A stretch of DNA of 52,952 nucleotides from Pedosphaera sp. (lineage in GTDB: Bacteria; Verrucomicrobiota; Verrucomicrobiia; Limisphaerales; SXQI01): NCBI GenBank assembly GCA_025359965.1, contig JANYDC010000062.1, forward strand, positions 1-52,952. Direction: 5' to 3'. Shown here one piece after another: positions 17,435 through 25,510 of the stretch. The position numbers and the translations under genes were made by a program. How positions within the stretch are numbered: the first letter of the stretch is position 1; each line of letters begins with the position of its first letter. The notes under the pieces were generated by a model, which was not told the DNA's origin, did not search any database, and worked only from the letters and a program-made list of their open reading frames with translations.

Positions 17435-19096
17435 ATGACTCGACGTTGTAACTATTTTCTCTCGGGCCTGCTGGCGATGATGCTCATGGCTGGTTGTGCC
17501 CATTCCGGGGGGCATTCCAACGCCGCCCGTGATGCAAGCGAGGTCACGGATCAGCAGGATGTTCCTGCGCTCACTGATGCGGATATCCGCGCAGCGGCCC
17601 ACTTTGCGACCGCGCTGAGCCTGGACCTTCAAGACAAGCCGGACGAGGCGCTTGACCAGTACATTCGTTCCGCCCAGGACAATCCAGCCTTCGAGCCTGT
17701 CGTGCTGGAATCAGTCCGCCGACTGCTCAAGGCCCGCGAGTTTGATCGGACCATTGCTTTTGTCACGAATGCGTTGGCCAAGCCCGGCGCCACCCCCATG
17801 TTGTACCCCATGCTGGGGCTGGCTTACATTTCCACGAGTCGAACCAACGAAGCTATTGCGGTGAATCGTCTCGCGGTCCAAAAAATGCCGGACAACCTTG
17901 TGGGCACGATCAATTTGGTCTCGCTCTACTCCCAGGCAGGAAGGACCAATGAGGCGGTTGCGGCGCTGCGCAAGGCCGGTGAATCGAAAGACGCGGACAG
18001 TCCTTACTGGATAGCGTATTGCGATTTGCTGACCCGGGTGGAGCGTCAGAATCTGCTTAGCGCCGCTGACATTCGGAAATGGTCGCTGGCGGCGCTTGAT
18101 CAGGCCGCAAGTACGGCTCCACGTGATCCTGCCGTCCTTCAGCGCATTGCCGATGGGTATCTGTCCCGGTCACAGCCGGATAAAGCCCGGCCCATTTACG
18201 AAACCCTGTTAAAAGAATTTCCGGAGTCACCTGCCATCCGTGAAAAATTGGTCAACCTTTACCTCCGTACCGGTAAGAACCCGGAGGCGGTAAAACTGCT
18301 CGACGGACTCCGACGCGATAATCCCACCGATCCTCAGAATTATTACTTTCTTGGCGCGCTTGCCTACGAGGCTCGTGATTTTGCCAAGGCCACTGAAAAC
18401 TACGAGACTGCGCTGAGGTTGAATCCTGGCATCGAGCAGATCTACTACGATTTGGCGGGGCTTAAGCTGGGTGCGCACAAGCCCGAGGAGGCTCTTGATC
18501 TGCTCCAGACTGCTCGCGCAAAGTTCAAGCTGAACTTCGCCCTCGAGTTTTACACTGGCCTCGCCATGGCGGCCATGGAGAGGTTTACGCAGGCGATCAA
18601 TCATTATACGTCGGCGGAAATACTGGCCAGAGTCAATGACGCATCGAAGCTGAACCACGTCTTTTATTTTCAAATGGGCTCCGCGCATGAGCGGGCCGGA
18701 AATTTCCCGGAAGCGGTGGCATTGCTCAAAAAATCCATCGAGCTTTCCCCCAAGTTTGACGAGGCGATGAATTACCTTGGCTACATGTGGGCGGATCGAA
18801 ATGAGAACCTTCGTGAAGCTCATGACTTGATTGATCGTGCGTTGAAGGAGGAACCGGAAAATCCGGCCTATCTGGATAGCCTCGCCTGGATTTTTTACCG
18901 TGAGGGAAATTTTGAGGAGGCTCTCCGCCACATTCGTACTGCCATCGCCAAGTCACCTGAGGCCGACGCAGCATTGCTTGATCATATGGGGGATATTCTC
19001 AAAGCACTCAAACGAGATTCTGAGGCTGTGGCCACATGGCGTCAATCACTTCAGGCCCACGATGATCCCAAAGTACGCGAGAAGGTGGAGCATTAG
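17435..19096 (+). CDS. TPR-repeat lipoprotein
   Basis: A 553-residue protein with a lipoprotein signal (FLSGLLAMMLMAGC, lipobox LMAGC), so probably anchored in the outer or inner membrane facing the periplasm. From about residue 60 to the end it is built of TPR units, for example AALSLDLQD-like helices, GALAYEARDFAKATENYETAL, then GSAHERAGNFPEAVALLKKSI and AWIFYREGNFEEALRHIRTAI. TPR arrays bind partner proteins; no enzyme domain is present. I chose the ATG at 17435 because the signal peptide starts there; in-frame starts at 17288 and 17405 would bury the signal. The stop lies 2 bases before the GTG of the DUF2203 gene, suggesting cotranscription. Confidence 0.87.
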   Translation: MTRRCNYFLSGLLAMMLMAGCAHSGGHSNAARDASEVTDQQDVPALTDADIRAAAHFATALSLDLQDKPDEALDQYIRSAQDNPAFEPVVLESVRRLLKAREFDRTIAFVTNALAKPGATPMLYPMLGLAYISTSRTNEAIAVNRLAVQKMPDNLVGTINLVSLYSQAGRTNEAVAALRKAGESKDADSPYWIAYCDLLTRVERQNLLSAADIRKWSLAALDQAASTAPRDPAVLQRIADGYLSRSQPDKARPIYETLLKEFPESPAIREKLVNLYLRTGKNPEAVKLLDGLRRDNPTDPQNYYFLGALAYEARDFAKATENYETALRLNPGIEQIYYDLAGLKLGAHKPEEALDLLQTARAKFKLNFALEFYTGLAMAAMERFTQAINHYTSAEILARVNDASKLNHVFYFQMGSAHERAGNFPEAVALLKKSIELSPKFDEAMNYLGYMWADRNENLREAHDLIDRALKEEPENPAYLDSLAWIFYREGNFEEALRHIRTAIAKSPEADAALLDHMGDILKALKRDSEAVATWRQSLQAHDDPKVREKVEH

Positions 19097-19098
19097 CC

Positions 19099-19485
19099 GT
19101 GGGGGAGCCGATCAAAAAGCACTACACCGTTGCGGAGGCCAGGCAAATGCTGCCGCGCCTCCGGGTGCTGCTTAACCAACTCCAAGCTGCGGTGGCCATC
19201 ACCCGCAGCAACGAGAAGGAGATTGATCCGCTGATTTCGGCCGGGGCTGACGTCGGTGGCAGGCAGGTGGATTCCCTGCTTCGCTCGCTGGCGGATGCTC
19301 AGGAAATTCTGCGGTATTTTTTGGAGGCGGAAATCCAAATCAAGGATTTGGAGCGCGGGCTGATCGATTTTCCAGCCATGCTGGATGGCCGCGAGGTTTA
19401 TCTTTGTTGGGAGAAAAGCGAGAATGATCTGTGCTTCTTTCATGATACGGATGAAGGATTTGAAGGGCGCCAGCCTCTCCTGTGA
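19099..19485 (+). CDS. DUF2203 family protein
   Basis: A 128-residue cytosolic protein beginning with GTG two bases after the TPR gene. The N-terminal YTVAEARQMLPRLRVLL starts a helical hairpin, and the C-terminal block FPAMLDGREVYLCWEKSE followed by FFHDTDEGFEGRQPL is the hallmark of DUF2203. The fold is a helical bundle with a small beta end; no function is established for the family. A hairpin overlaps its stop codon and may end the transcript. Confidence 0.85.
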   Translation: MGEPIKKHYTVAEARQMLPRLRVLLNQLQAAVAITRSNEKEIDPLISAGADVGGRQVDSLLRSLADAQEILRYFLEAEIQIKDLERGLIDFPAMLDGREVYLCWEKSENDLCFFHDTDEGFEGRQPLL

Positions 19486-19490
19486 GGCTG
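19471..19490 (+). terminator. Hairpin overlapping the DUF2203 stop codon
   Basis: CAGCCTC at 19471-19477 pairs perfectly with GAGGCTG at 19484-19490 over a six-base loop; the second arm begins inside the TGA stop. Only a weak T-run follows (gattatttcg), so it may be an attenuating or RNA-protecting hairpin rather than a strict intrinsic terminator. Confidence 0.4.
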
Positions 19491-19774
19491 GATTATTTCG
19501 ACAAAAAGATCAAATAGCCGACAAGGATGCCAGTGCTCACCTGGGTGCGCGGTTGCGGTAGAATGAGTTTTATCTTCATGTCCAAAAAACACCACTGCTG
19601 CGTCACAAATCTGTAACGATACTTGCAGCCTTGTGGTTTTTGTGGTAAAAGAATCCTCGGTTAAGTCCAATGACCTCTGCAAAGTTAGTAATTCAGGTCT
19701 GTAGCCGACATCCCCTAGTCGACTTGGCATTCTTTACGCTTTGTGGAACTTCTGAACGGTTAAACAACCTTAAT

Positions 19775-19945
19775 ATGACAAAGACCCTCGATCATATCCT
19801 AGAATCGGTTCGGAGCACGAAACATCCTTTCCGCGCAACCGCGGACAGGCCGGCCAAAGCTCAAAAGCATCGCTACGAGCGTCGGAAGATCAAGCAGTAC
19901 TTGCAGTTGGGTGAATGGGATGGGGAGTCCGAAATGGCTGCCTGA
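19775..19945 (+). CDS. Small hypothetical protein
   Basis: A 56-residue frame starting at the ATG at 19775. The product (start MTKTLDHILESVRSTKHPF, later HRYERRKIKQYLQLGEW) is charged, basic in the middle and acidic at the end, and predicted helical. A short membrane-free protein of this kind could bind nucleic acid or a partner, but I recognise no family. About 290 bp of spacer lies upstream with no gene in it. No strong ribosome binding site is visible. Confidence 0.5.
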   Translation: MTKTLDHILESVRSTKHPFRATADRPAKAQKHRYERRKIKQYLQLGEWDGESEMAA

Positions 19946-20007
19946 CCCCGGTTGAACTTGTCAATACGCCACGCCCGAGTTTTCGGACGTGGCTATTGTT
20001 TTGTGCC

Positions 20008-20472
20008 TCACTGGCACTTTGGGCAAACGCCAAAAAATTCCAATTTGTGCGTCAGTTTTGAAAATCCACTTTGGGCGGCGATGGTCTGCTCAAGAGCCGT
20101 CGGAAAGCATTCATCAATCTCCACTACTGTCGCGCAGGCTGTGCAAATGAGATGATGGTGATGGGTTTCGTCATCACCGCGGACCAATTCGAAACGGGCT
20201 ATGCCATCCCCGAAATCATATTTTCGCACCAACCCCAAGGCTCCCAGCAGGTGCATGCTTCGGTAAATGGTGGCCAAATCGCACTCCTCATGGCCTAGGT
20301 GCTGAAGTATTTCACGATTGGTGAGAGGGTGTGACTCGCGTCGAAGCACATCCAAAATGGCTTGGCGCGGCCCTGTGATTTTTCTCGAACCAGCCCGCAG
20401 CTTATCCTTTAAAGCGTCGAGTGGAACGTCCGTGTGCCCATGAGAATGATCATCGTGGCGATGTTTGCCCAT
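20008..20472 (-). CDS. zur: Fur-family metalloregulator, probably zinc regulator Zur
   Basis: A 154-residue repressor of the Fur family. After a histidine-rich N-terminus (HRHDDHSHGH) comes the winged helix: KITGPRQAILDVL, then LTNREILQHL, and the recognition region CDLATIYRSMHLL. The dimer domain has the metal motif DDETHHHHLICTACATVVEID with CxxC, and ends with FFGVCPKC, giving the two CxxC pairs of a structural zinc site. Gene order (it follows znuB by 4 bases in the same operon as the zinc ABC transporter) makes zinc the likely ligand; the regulator may therefore control its own operon. Fur or PerR identity cannot be fully excluded from sequence. Confidence 0.87.
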   Translation of the reverse strand: MGKHRHDDHSHGHTDVPLDALKDKLRAGSRKITGPRQAILDVLRRESHPLTNREILQHLGHEECDLATIYRSMHLLGALGLVRKYDFGDGIARFELVRGDDETHHHHLICTACATVVEIDECFPTALEQTIAAQSGFSKLTHKLEFFGVCPKCQ

Positions 20473-20476
20473 GGCT

Positions 20477-21319
20477 TCAGGCGGGGTTCGGTTGGCGGCG
20501 GATTAGTTTTCCGCCCATGAGCGAGATGATAAAGAGGGCGATGCAGCTCAGCACTATGGTTGGGCCGCAGGGCACGTTGAGCCGCCAGGCCAGCACCGTG
20601 CCGCCAATGCTGCCCATCAGCCCGGCAATCACGCTCAAAACCAGTTGCTGGCGCAAATTGTTGCTCAGCGGTCGCGCAATGGCCGGAGGGATCACCAGAA
20701 GTGAGGTGACGAGCACCACGCCCAGCAGGCGAATGGACAGGGCGACCGTTACGGTCAGGACTACGATGAACGCGTAGTTGAGCCGACGTACATTGACTCC
20801 CGAGACGCTGGCCAGTTCTTCGTTCGCGGTGAGAAGCGTGAGCGGAGTGAGTTCGGTGAACAATCCGCCTGCCACGAACAGGGCCAGCACGCCGGCCAGC
20901 CCGACGTCCCGCCATTCCACTGCGAGCACATCACCAAACAAATATCCATGCAGTTCGCCGCGATTGGTTTGCGCAAGGCTGAGAATGAGAATGCCGATTG
21001 CCACCGAACCGGAGAGCAGCAGGGCCATGATGGAATCGTTCAGCAGTTCGGTGTTTTCCTTAAGCCATACCATTGCAGCGGCGACTCCCAGGCTGAAAAT
21101 AACCATGGGCAACGTCAGGTCGGCCATGCCCAGCCAAATACCCATCGCCACTCCGGCCAGCGCGCCATGTGCAATGGTATCGCTGAAAAATGACAGTCTA
21201 CGGGCCGTCACGAACACCCCGAGCAGAGCGCACAACGGCCCCAGAATGAACGCCGCCGCCAGCGCGCACTGCATGTATTGTTCAGTGAGCATGGTGATGA
21301 TGGTGGTAGGGTGAGACAT
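20477..21319 (-). CDS. znuB: Zinc/manganese ABC transporter permease
   Basis: An ABC-3 family inner-membrane permease of up to 280 residues with about eight to nine hydrophobic segments. The family motif GPLCALLGVFVTARRLSFFSDTIAHGALAG lies near residues 20-50, here quoted in overlapping parts: FILGPLCALLGVFV and RLSFFSDTIAHGALAG. It forms the membrane channel for the metal delivered by ZnuA. The ATG at 21319 overlaps the znuC end by 38 bases; the ATG at 21292 is a reasonable alternative with an 11-base overlap. No strong Shine-Dalgarno precedes either. Confidence 0.92.
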   Translation of the reverse strand: MSHPTTIITMLTEQYMQCALAAAFILGPLCALLGVFVTARRLSFFSDTIAHGALAGVAMGIWLGMADLTLPMVIFSLGVAAAMVWLKENTELLNDSIMALLLSGSVAIGILILSLAQTNRGELHGYLFGDVLAVEWRDVGLAGVLALFVAGGLFTELTPLTLLTANEELASVSGVNVRRLNYAFIVVLTVTVALSIRLLGVVLVTSLLVIPPAIARPLSNNLRQQLVLSVIAGLMGSIGGTVLAWRLNVPCGPTIVLSCIALFIISLMGGKLIRRQPNPA

Positions 21320-22106
21320 GGATGCCGTAAGCCTGTTTCAGCGATTCGGCGTTCATGACCTGTTCCGGGGTGCCTTCGCAGCAAATGACTCCGTTGAGTG
21401 CGTAAACCCAGGAGGCATGGCGGTAAACCATGGATAGATCGTGCGAGACCAACACCACCGTCAAATGTCGCTGCTGCTGCACGCGGGTGATCATTTCGTA
21501 GAACGATTGTTCACCCGGGGTGTCGACACCGGCCGTCGGTTCATCCAGTAGGAGTAGTTTGGGCTGATGCAGCAGGCTGAAAGCAATGAGCACCCGTTGA
21601 AGCTGCCCTCCTGAGAGCGAAGCCACCGGCTTGTCCAGCAAGGGTTCAACTCCCATATCGACGATTGCAGCCAGGATAAGGTCCGTGGTGTGTTTTTTGG
21701 TTTGGAAAAACCAGAACCGGGTCTCCTTCAATCTCAGTGCCAGGAACTCTCGGACCGTTAGGGGGAATGTTCGTTCAAGGGGAAGTCGTTGCGGCACATA
21801 CCCCACCTTGCCAAGGCCTGGTCCCGAGACAGGTTGTCCAAACAGTTGCACGCTGCCGGCATCAAGTTTTTGGAGACCGAGCATAGCCCGGAGCAGTGTG
21901 GTTTTTCCTGAGCCGTTGGGGCCAATCAGGGCCACTATCTCACCTGCGGGGATGCGTAGATCGACTCCGCGCAAAACTGGGACTCCATTAAAAGCGAGCT
22001 TGGCACCCTGAATCTCCACCACCGGGACGTCCTTGCGCTCGCCGGAAGGGTGGGGGGGGTGGGTATGGCCGCAGGAGCAGGATGTTTTTTCGCGATTGGA
22101 TTGCAT
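21282..22106 (-). CDS. znuC: Zinc ABC transporter ATP-binding protein
   Basis: A 274-residue ABC ATPase. Walker A GPNGSGKTT, signature LSGGQLQRV, Walker B LLLLDEPTAGVD and the H-loop VSHD are all intact. Both ends are metal-rich: the N-terminus has CSCGHTHPPHP and the C-terminus ends in HHHHHAH, which may buffer zinc at the cytosolic face; this is an inference. The start overlaps the znuA stop by one base (TAATG). Confidence 0.94.
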   Translation of the reverse strand: MQSNREKTSCSCGHTHPPHPSGERKDVPVVEIQGAKLAFNGVPVLRGVDLRIPAGEIVALIGPNGSGKTTLLRAMLGLQKLDAGSVQLFGQPVSGPGLGKVGYVPQRLPLERTFPLTVREFLALRLKETRFWFFQTKKHTTDLILAAIVDMGVEPLLDKPVASLSGGQLQRVLIAFSLLHQPKLLLLDEPTAGVDTPGEQSFYEMITRVQQQRHLTVVLVSHDLSMVYRHASWVYALNGVICCEGTPEQVMNAESLKQAYGIHVSPYHHHHHAH

Positions 22107-23029
22107 TACTTTTTCTCGCCTCCCAATTCGCGCACCAGCACGTCAAGGTTTCGCTTCATGCCTTCCGCGTAGGCCGTAGGCGTCAGTTGCCCGCTTTCCA
22201 AGGGATCTAGTTGGGCCGTTCGAATGTTTAAATCACGCGCGATTCTTTCGGCCATGCGGTTGGCCCCCCCCTTTTCACCGAAGATGACAGTTACTTTTTC
22301 CTGACGCATGGACTCAAGCAGTCGACTGAGGGTTTGTGGCCCGGGACTGACATCGGCAACAGTTTCGACCACGCCTACGACCTTGAGATCGTAGGCTTTG
22401 GCGAGATAACCAAAAGCGTCATGCATCGTGACGAAAGGCGCTTTGCGGACAGCAATCAAGGCTGTGGAAAATTCCCGGTCGATGGACTCCAATGTGAGTT
22501 TCCAGCTTTCCTCATTAGCTTGGTAAACGGATTGCTGGGCGGGGTCAAGTTGGACCATTGCCTGCAAAATGTTGCTGCTGGCCAGAATCATCAGCTTGGG
22601 GTCGAGCCAGAAGTGGGGATTGAAAGCTTGATCGTGGTGGTGATCCTGCTCTTCATGATGCCCGCCCTTGAGTAATCTGGCCTCCAAACCGTCAGAAAGC
22701 CTGATGACGCGAGCTTTGGTGGTTTTTAATGCTTTCTGGATCCAATCATCCAATCCAAGCCCGTTCATTACAATCAAATCAGCCGAGCTTAGCTTGCGGA
22801 GGTCGCCGGGAGAAAGTTGGTATCCATGGGCGCTGGCATAGTTGGGAAGTAAGTTGTCAACCTCTGCTGCCGACCCTGCGATGGCTTTTGCGGCGGCGTA
22901 GGCAGGGAACACTGTGCTGACCACGCGAAGCGGGGAAGACTTGGGCTCCGCCTGGGCGAGACGAGGGATGAAGGCCAATAGCAGGAGGCACACCCATGTT
23001 CTAAACGGTGTTCGCTGGGTAAAGTGCAT
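22106..23029 (-). CDS. znuA: Zinc-binding periplasmic protein of the ABC transporter
   Basis: A 307-residue solute-binding protein of the cluster 9 (ZnuA/TroA) type. It has a signal peptide (VCLLLLAFIPRLAQA), a first lobe with VVSTVFPAYAAAKAIAG and NGLGLDDWI, and a histidine-rich loop (GGHHEEQDHHHDQ) that is typical of zinc rather than manganese binders. Next comes NPHFWLDPKL with a metal-ligand His, and FVTMHDAFGYLAKAY with another. It is the first gene of the operon. A palindrome lies 29-43 bases upstream of its start and is the likely regulator site. Confidence 0.93.
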   Translation of the reverse strand: MHFTQRTPFRTWVCLLLLAFIPRLAQAEPKSSPLRVVSTVFPAYAAAKAIAGSAAEVDNLLPNYASAHGYQLSPGDLRKLSSADLIVMNGLGLDDWIQKALKTTKARVIRLSDGLEARLLKGGHHEEQDHHHDQAFNPHFWLDPKLMILASSNILQAMVQLDPAQQSVYQANEESWKLTLESIDREFSTALIAVRKAPFVTMHDAFGYLAKAYDLKVVGVVETVADVSPGPQTLSRLLESMRQEKVTVIFGEKGGANRMAERIARDLNIRTAQLDPLESGQLTPTAYAEGMKRNLDVLVRELGGEKK

Positions 23030-23057
23030 GGTTCAGATTACGGCACGGGATTATAAT

Positions 23058-23072
23058 TGCAAACGATTTGCA
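23058..23072. promoter_or_regulatory. Candidate Zur operator before znuA
   Basis: TGCAAA-cga-TTTGCA is a perfect 6-3-6 palindrome 29 bases upstream of the znuA start, within an A/T-rich flank (ttataat before it on the plus strand). Position, symmetry and the regulator gene in the same operon suggest a Zur-binding site. The sequence is not a strict match to the Fur or Zur boxes known from Proteobacteria, so the call is inferred. Confidence 0.45.
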
Positions 23073-23082
23073 GGCATGGCGC

Positions 23083-23111
23083 AAAAAAAGACCCCAGTCC
23101 TAAGACTGGGG
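23083..23111 (-). terminator. Intrinsic terminator of the dksA-like/rpmG/rpsR operon
   Basis: CCCCAGTC at 23092-23099 pairs perfectly with GACTGGGG at 23104-23111 over a four-base loop. On the minus strand the stem is followed by TCTTTTTTTGC. This is a textbook Rho-independent terminator about 20 bases after the rpsR stop codon, and it separates that operon from znuA. Confidence 0.85.
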
Positions 23112-23133
23112 CGTTGTTGTTGTTGTCAAAAGA

Positions 23134-23391
23134 TTACTTCATCAACAGCATCTGCCGAGCACGTTTCACCGCGCGGTTCAGGGCGCGTTGGTAGTGGGCG
23201 GGCATGCCGGTATATTTGCGTGGCAAAATACGTCCTGCGTCGGTCACGAAGGTGCGAAGCAAAACGACATTCTTGTAGTCAAGCGCGTCGACGGTGAAGT
23301 CGATCTTGGGCTTGGGCCGGGGCGTGCGGGACTCCGTTGTCCGTTTTCCACCGCGTTCACCCTTTTTCTCAGTATTGGTACGACGTGGCAT
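23134..23391 (-). CDS. rpsR: Small ribosomal subunit protein bS18
   Basis: An 85-residue ribosomal protein. The bS18 core is visible: YKNVVLLRTFVTDAGRILPRKYTG (quoted here in parts NVVLLRTFVTDAGRILP and RKYTGMPAHYQR), then RALNRAVKRARQ. The N-terminus is longer and more basic than in E. coli (KKGERGGKRTTESR). It is the last gene of a three-gene operon with 3-bp spacers. Confidence 0.95.
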   Translation of the reverse strand: MPRRTNTEKKGERGGKRTTESRTPRPKPKIDFTVDALDYKNVVLLRTFVTDAGRILPRKYTGMPAHYQRALNRAVKRARQMLLMK

Positions 23392-23394
23392 AAA

Positions 23395-23562
23395 TTATTT
23401 GATCTCCCTGTGAAGGGTGTGACGGCGAAGGAAGTGGTTAAACTTCATTTTCTCGACCTTTTCGGTCTGTAGTTTCTTGTTGCGTGAGGTGAGGTAGCGC
23501 GAGGGGGATTTACCCTCCTTGCGGGCCTCCGTGCATTCCAGGGTCACGATTTCGCGTGGCAT
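23395..23562 (-). CDS. rpmG: Large ribosomal subunit protein bL33
   Basis: A 55-codon gene. The peptide begins [18 protein letters not shown] and continues [17 protein letters not shown] and [15 protein letters not shown]. This matches bL33 (the R-Y-x-T-x-x-N-K, then K-x-x-P/N-x-x-L-x-x-H-x-x-x-x-E-x-K pattern). Only one cysteine remains where zinc-type L33 has four, so it is the zinc-free form. It lies 3 bases after the dksA-like gene and 3 before rpsR. Confidence 0.93.
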   Translation of the reverse strand: MPREIVTLECTEARKEGKSPSRYLTSRNKKLQTEKVEKMKFNHFLRRHTLHREIK

Positions 23563-23565
23563 AGT

Positions 23566-24204
23566 TTATTCCTTCTCCTTTGCAGGCTTTTCTTCCTGCT
23601 CATCATCCTCCTCCACTTCGGGTGCTGCGGCGGTGTCAACCGATCCGAGCTGCCCGAGCCGGCGCTGGCGCAATGCTCCTTCTTTTTCGAGTTGCGCCTG
23701 GGCTTCCACAGTGAACCGAGTCCACGGGATGGCGTCCAAGCGTGTGCGGGGGATGGGCTTGCCGGTCAGCTCGCAAACACTGTATGTGTCTTTCTCGATC
23801 CTACGCAGGGCCTCTTCGATTTCGAAGACGGCATCCTGATCGGACGATAGCAGGCTTAGGGCAAAATCTCTGTCAAAATTGTCAGTGCCGGAATCAGCCA
23901 TGTGCAGCGAGTAGCTGGACATTTCCTCGGCGGACTCCTTGGCCAGACCGCTCATTTGATTGATCAGGCGTTCGCGCAGTTCAAGCAGGTTGCGGTAGTA
24001 CTTGGTCCACTCGGGTTTGATTTTGGTGTGGCCTGTAAACTCCTCCGGCTCAACGCTGGGGGCATGGCCAAGTATGGATGCGGCGGTGGCTTTGCCCACG
24101 GCTTTGTGCTTAATCGAAGCACTCGCACCAACTTTTTTCGCGACTATCTTTTTCGGTGTCACAACTCGTTCAACCTGTATATGGGATTTGGGGTCGGTTT
24201 CCAC
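23566..24204 (-). CDS. DksA/TraR-like protein without the zinc cysteines
   Basis: A 212-residue protein, with a GTG start as the only sensible start. The DksA/TraR core runs from about residue 65 to 185: a helical hairpin YYRNLLELRERLINQM, the NFDRDFALSLLSSDQDAVFEIEEAL region, and a C4-finger-like end YSVCELTGKPIPRTRL. Of the four zinc cysteines only the first remains; the second is Thr and the last pair (PWTRFTVEAQAQ) is absent. The tip Asp residues (DSGTDNFD) that contact RNA polymerase in DksA appear to be kept. N- and C-termini are low-complexity, the latter acidic. It leads the rpmG-rpsR operon, which fits a link between growth control and ribosome production, though that role is inferred. 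Confidence 0.8.
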   Translation of the reverse strand: METDPKSHIQVERVVTPKKIVAKKVGASASIKHKAVGKATAASILGHAPSVEPEEFTGHTKIKPEWTKYYRNLLELRERLINQMSGLAKESAEEMSSYSLHMADSGTDNFDRDFALSLLSSDQDAVFEIEEALRRIEKDTYSVCELTGKPIPRTRLDAIPWTRFTVEAQAQLEKEGALRQRRLGQLGSVDTAAAPEVEEDDEQEEKPAKEKE

Positions 24205-24879
24205 TGCCCGACGGCCAATCCGATTGCGAGCGCGAGACTTTACCAGATATCAAAAATAGCGCCACAAAAAACTTCATTTTTTTCTGCTCTCCTGGGTTGA
24301 TCTGGCCCATGCCTTGGTCAACGCCGACCCGCTCCACAACAAGGAGGCCACCGTGCTCGTCATCCTGGAAAAGGCGGCGATTTTTTAGTCGGCACCAAGG
24401 ACAACACCTCCCAACTACTGGCCCACCCGCAACGTTCTATTATCCCTCATTCCTTTCGAGGAAGACCAGCCTTTGGCGCACTTTTTCGAACTCTATCATT
24501 GTCACCCCAGCCAAGCTCTGCGTCTCCTCCTCAGCCAACGCCCTGTTTTATGAACTGCCAGCCAAACGCCCGCAATACTTCGGTACTGCTCATTTTTGGG
24601 CTTGGCGCAACCGAGCTTGCAAGCGATGATTCGCTGGTCGATGCATAGCTCCATACTTAGAACACGGGCGGCAGTAGGTGCCCTTTTCGAGCCATTCTGC
24701 AAGGTTCATTGCATCCGCTGCTCATCGTCCAGCGTAACATTCATGAAACATACAGAGTCTCATGACTCCAGCACCGGATGCAAATGCACTTTCGATCCTC
24801 ACTCAAACTTCTCTGTCGGAGAAAATTGCGGTTCAGCGCAGCCTTTCAATGGCGCGGGCCCTGCATGCTTGGTGAAGCC
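24205..24879. other. Gene-poor region of about 675 bp before the sigma factor
   Basis: Apart from the transposase relic described separately I see nothing supported here. Six-frame reading gives only short, compositionally odd frames. The last 200 bases must include the promoter of the sigma factor gene, but I find no clear -35/-10 pair. Confidence 0.5.
24287..24450 (+). pseudogene. Relic of a DDE transposase (ISAs1/H-repeat-like)
   Basis: Reading across one frameshift near 24370-24373 gives ALVNADPLHNKEATVLVILEK, here quoted in parts NADPLHNKEAT and VILEK, then GGDFLVGTKDNTSQLLAHP. This matches the heart of ISAs1/H-repeat transposases (D-A-L-H-x-x-x-x-T-A, then K-G-x-D-F/Y-L-x-x-x-K-x-N-x-x-x-L). 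No start, no inverted ends and no C-terminal E region remain, so only a decayed fragment is left. Confidence 0.5.
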
Positions 24880-25470
24880 ATGAGTGTCCCAGCCCAGCCC
24901 GACAACAGCACGACGGTAAACCTCACCGGAGTGCTCGAAAAAATCGCACTCGGCGACACCGATGCGTTCGAGGTTTTTTATGACACGGCGAGCCCGGTGC
25001 TCTTCTCAATAGTCATGCAAATGTTGCGTGACACAACCCTGGCGGAGGACGTGATTCAGGAAGTATTCGTTCAGATTTGGGAACGCGCCGCTTTTTATGA
25101 CGCACTGCGCGGCAAACCACTGACGTGGGCCATCAGCCTTGCCCGCAATAAAGCCATCGACCGACTCCGCTCACTCCAGAGACGGGGACGGCTTTTTGTC
25201 GAGCCGAATGGCGAGCTTGATCCATTGGAGGCTCAATCCCCTTCAAGAGACGCATCAGACCAGTTAATTGATTCCGAAGGCGCGTCGATAATCAGAAAGG
25301 CTCTCAAAAGCCTGGCTCATGATGAAAGGATCATACTTGAGATGGCCTTTTTCAGTGCCATGACGCACTCGGAAATTGCCGAACAACTGGGTGAACCCCT
25401 TGGCACCATCAAAGCACGCATCCGCCGGTCGCTCATTAAACTACGCTCGGCCATGAAAATCTTATTATGA
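24880..25470 (+). CDS. ECF-type RNA polymerase sigma factor
   Basis: A 196-residue extracytoplasmic-function sigma factor. Region 2 is DAFEVFYDTASPVLFSIV, then DVIQEVFVQIWERA and PLTWAISLARNKAIDRLR. Region 4 contains LAHDERIILEMAFF, THSEIAEQLGEPLGTIKAR and a basic recognition helix ending in LIKLRSAMK. The ATG at 24880 was chosen (GGTGAAG ahead); an ATG at 24865 would add five residues. The next gene, 40 bp downstream, encodes its probable anti-sigma factor, and the pair likely responds to an oxidant or similar signal. Confidence 0.93.
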   Translation: MSVPAQPDNSTTVNLTGVLEKIALGDTDAFEVFYDTASPVLFSIVMQMLRDTTLAEDVIQEVFVQIWERAAFYDALRGKPLTWAISLARNKAIDRLRSLQRRGRLFVEPNGELDPLEAQSPSRDASDQLIDSEGASIIRKALKSLAHDERIILEMAFFSAMTHSEIAEQLGEPLGTIKARIRRSLIKLRSAMKILL

Positions 25471-25510
25471 AATCCATGTGGATCAACCGCGCCCAGCCGC
25501 GCCCTGAATA

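Noticed and set aside
19486..19774. Possible small RNA or tRNA in the gap before the 56-residue gene
   Set aside because: No cloverleaf, no CCA end and no strong promoter-terminator pair could be found by eye.
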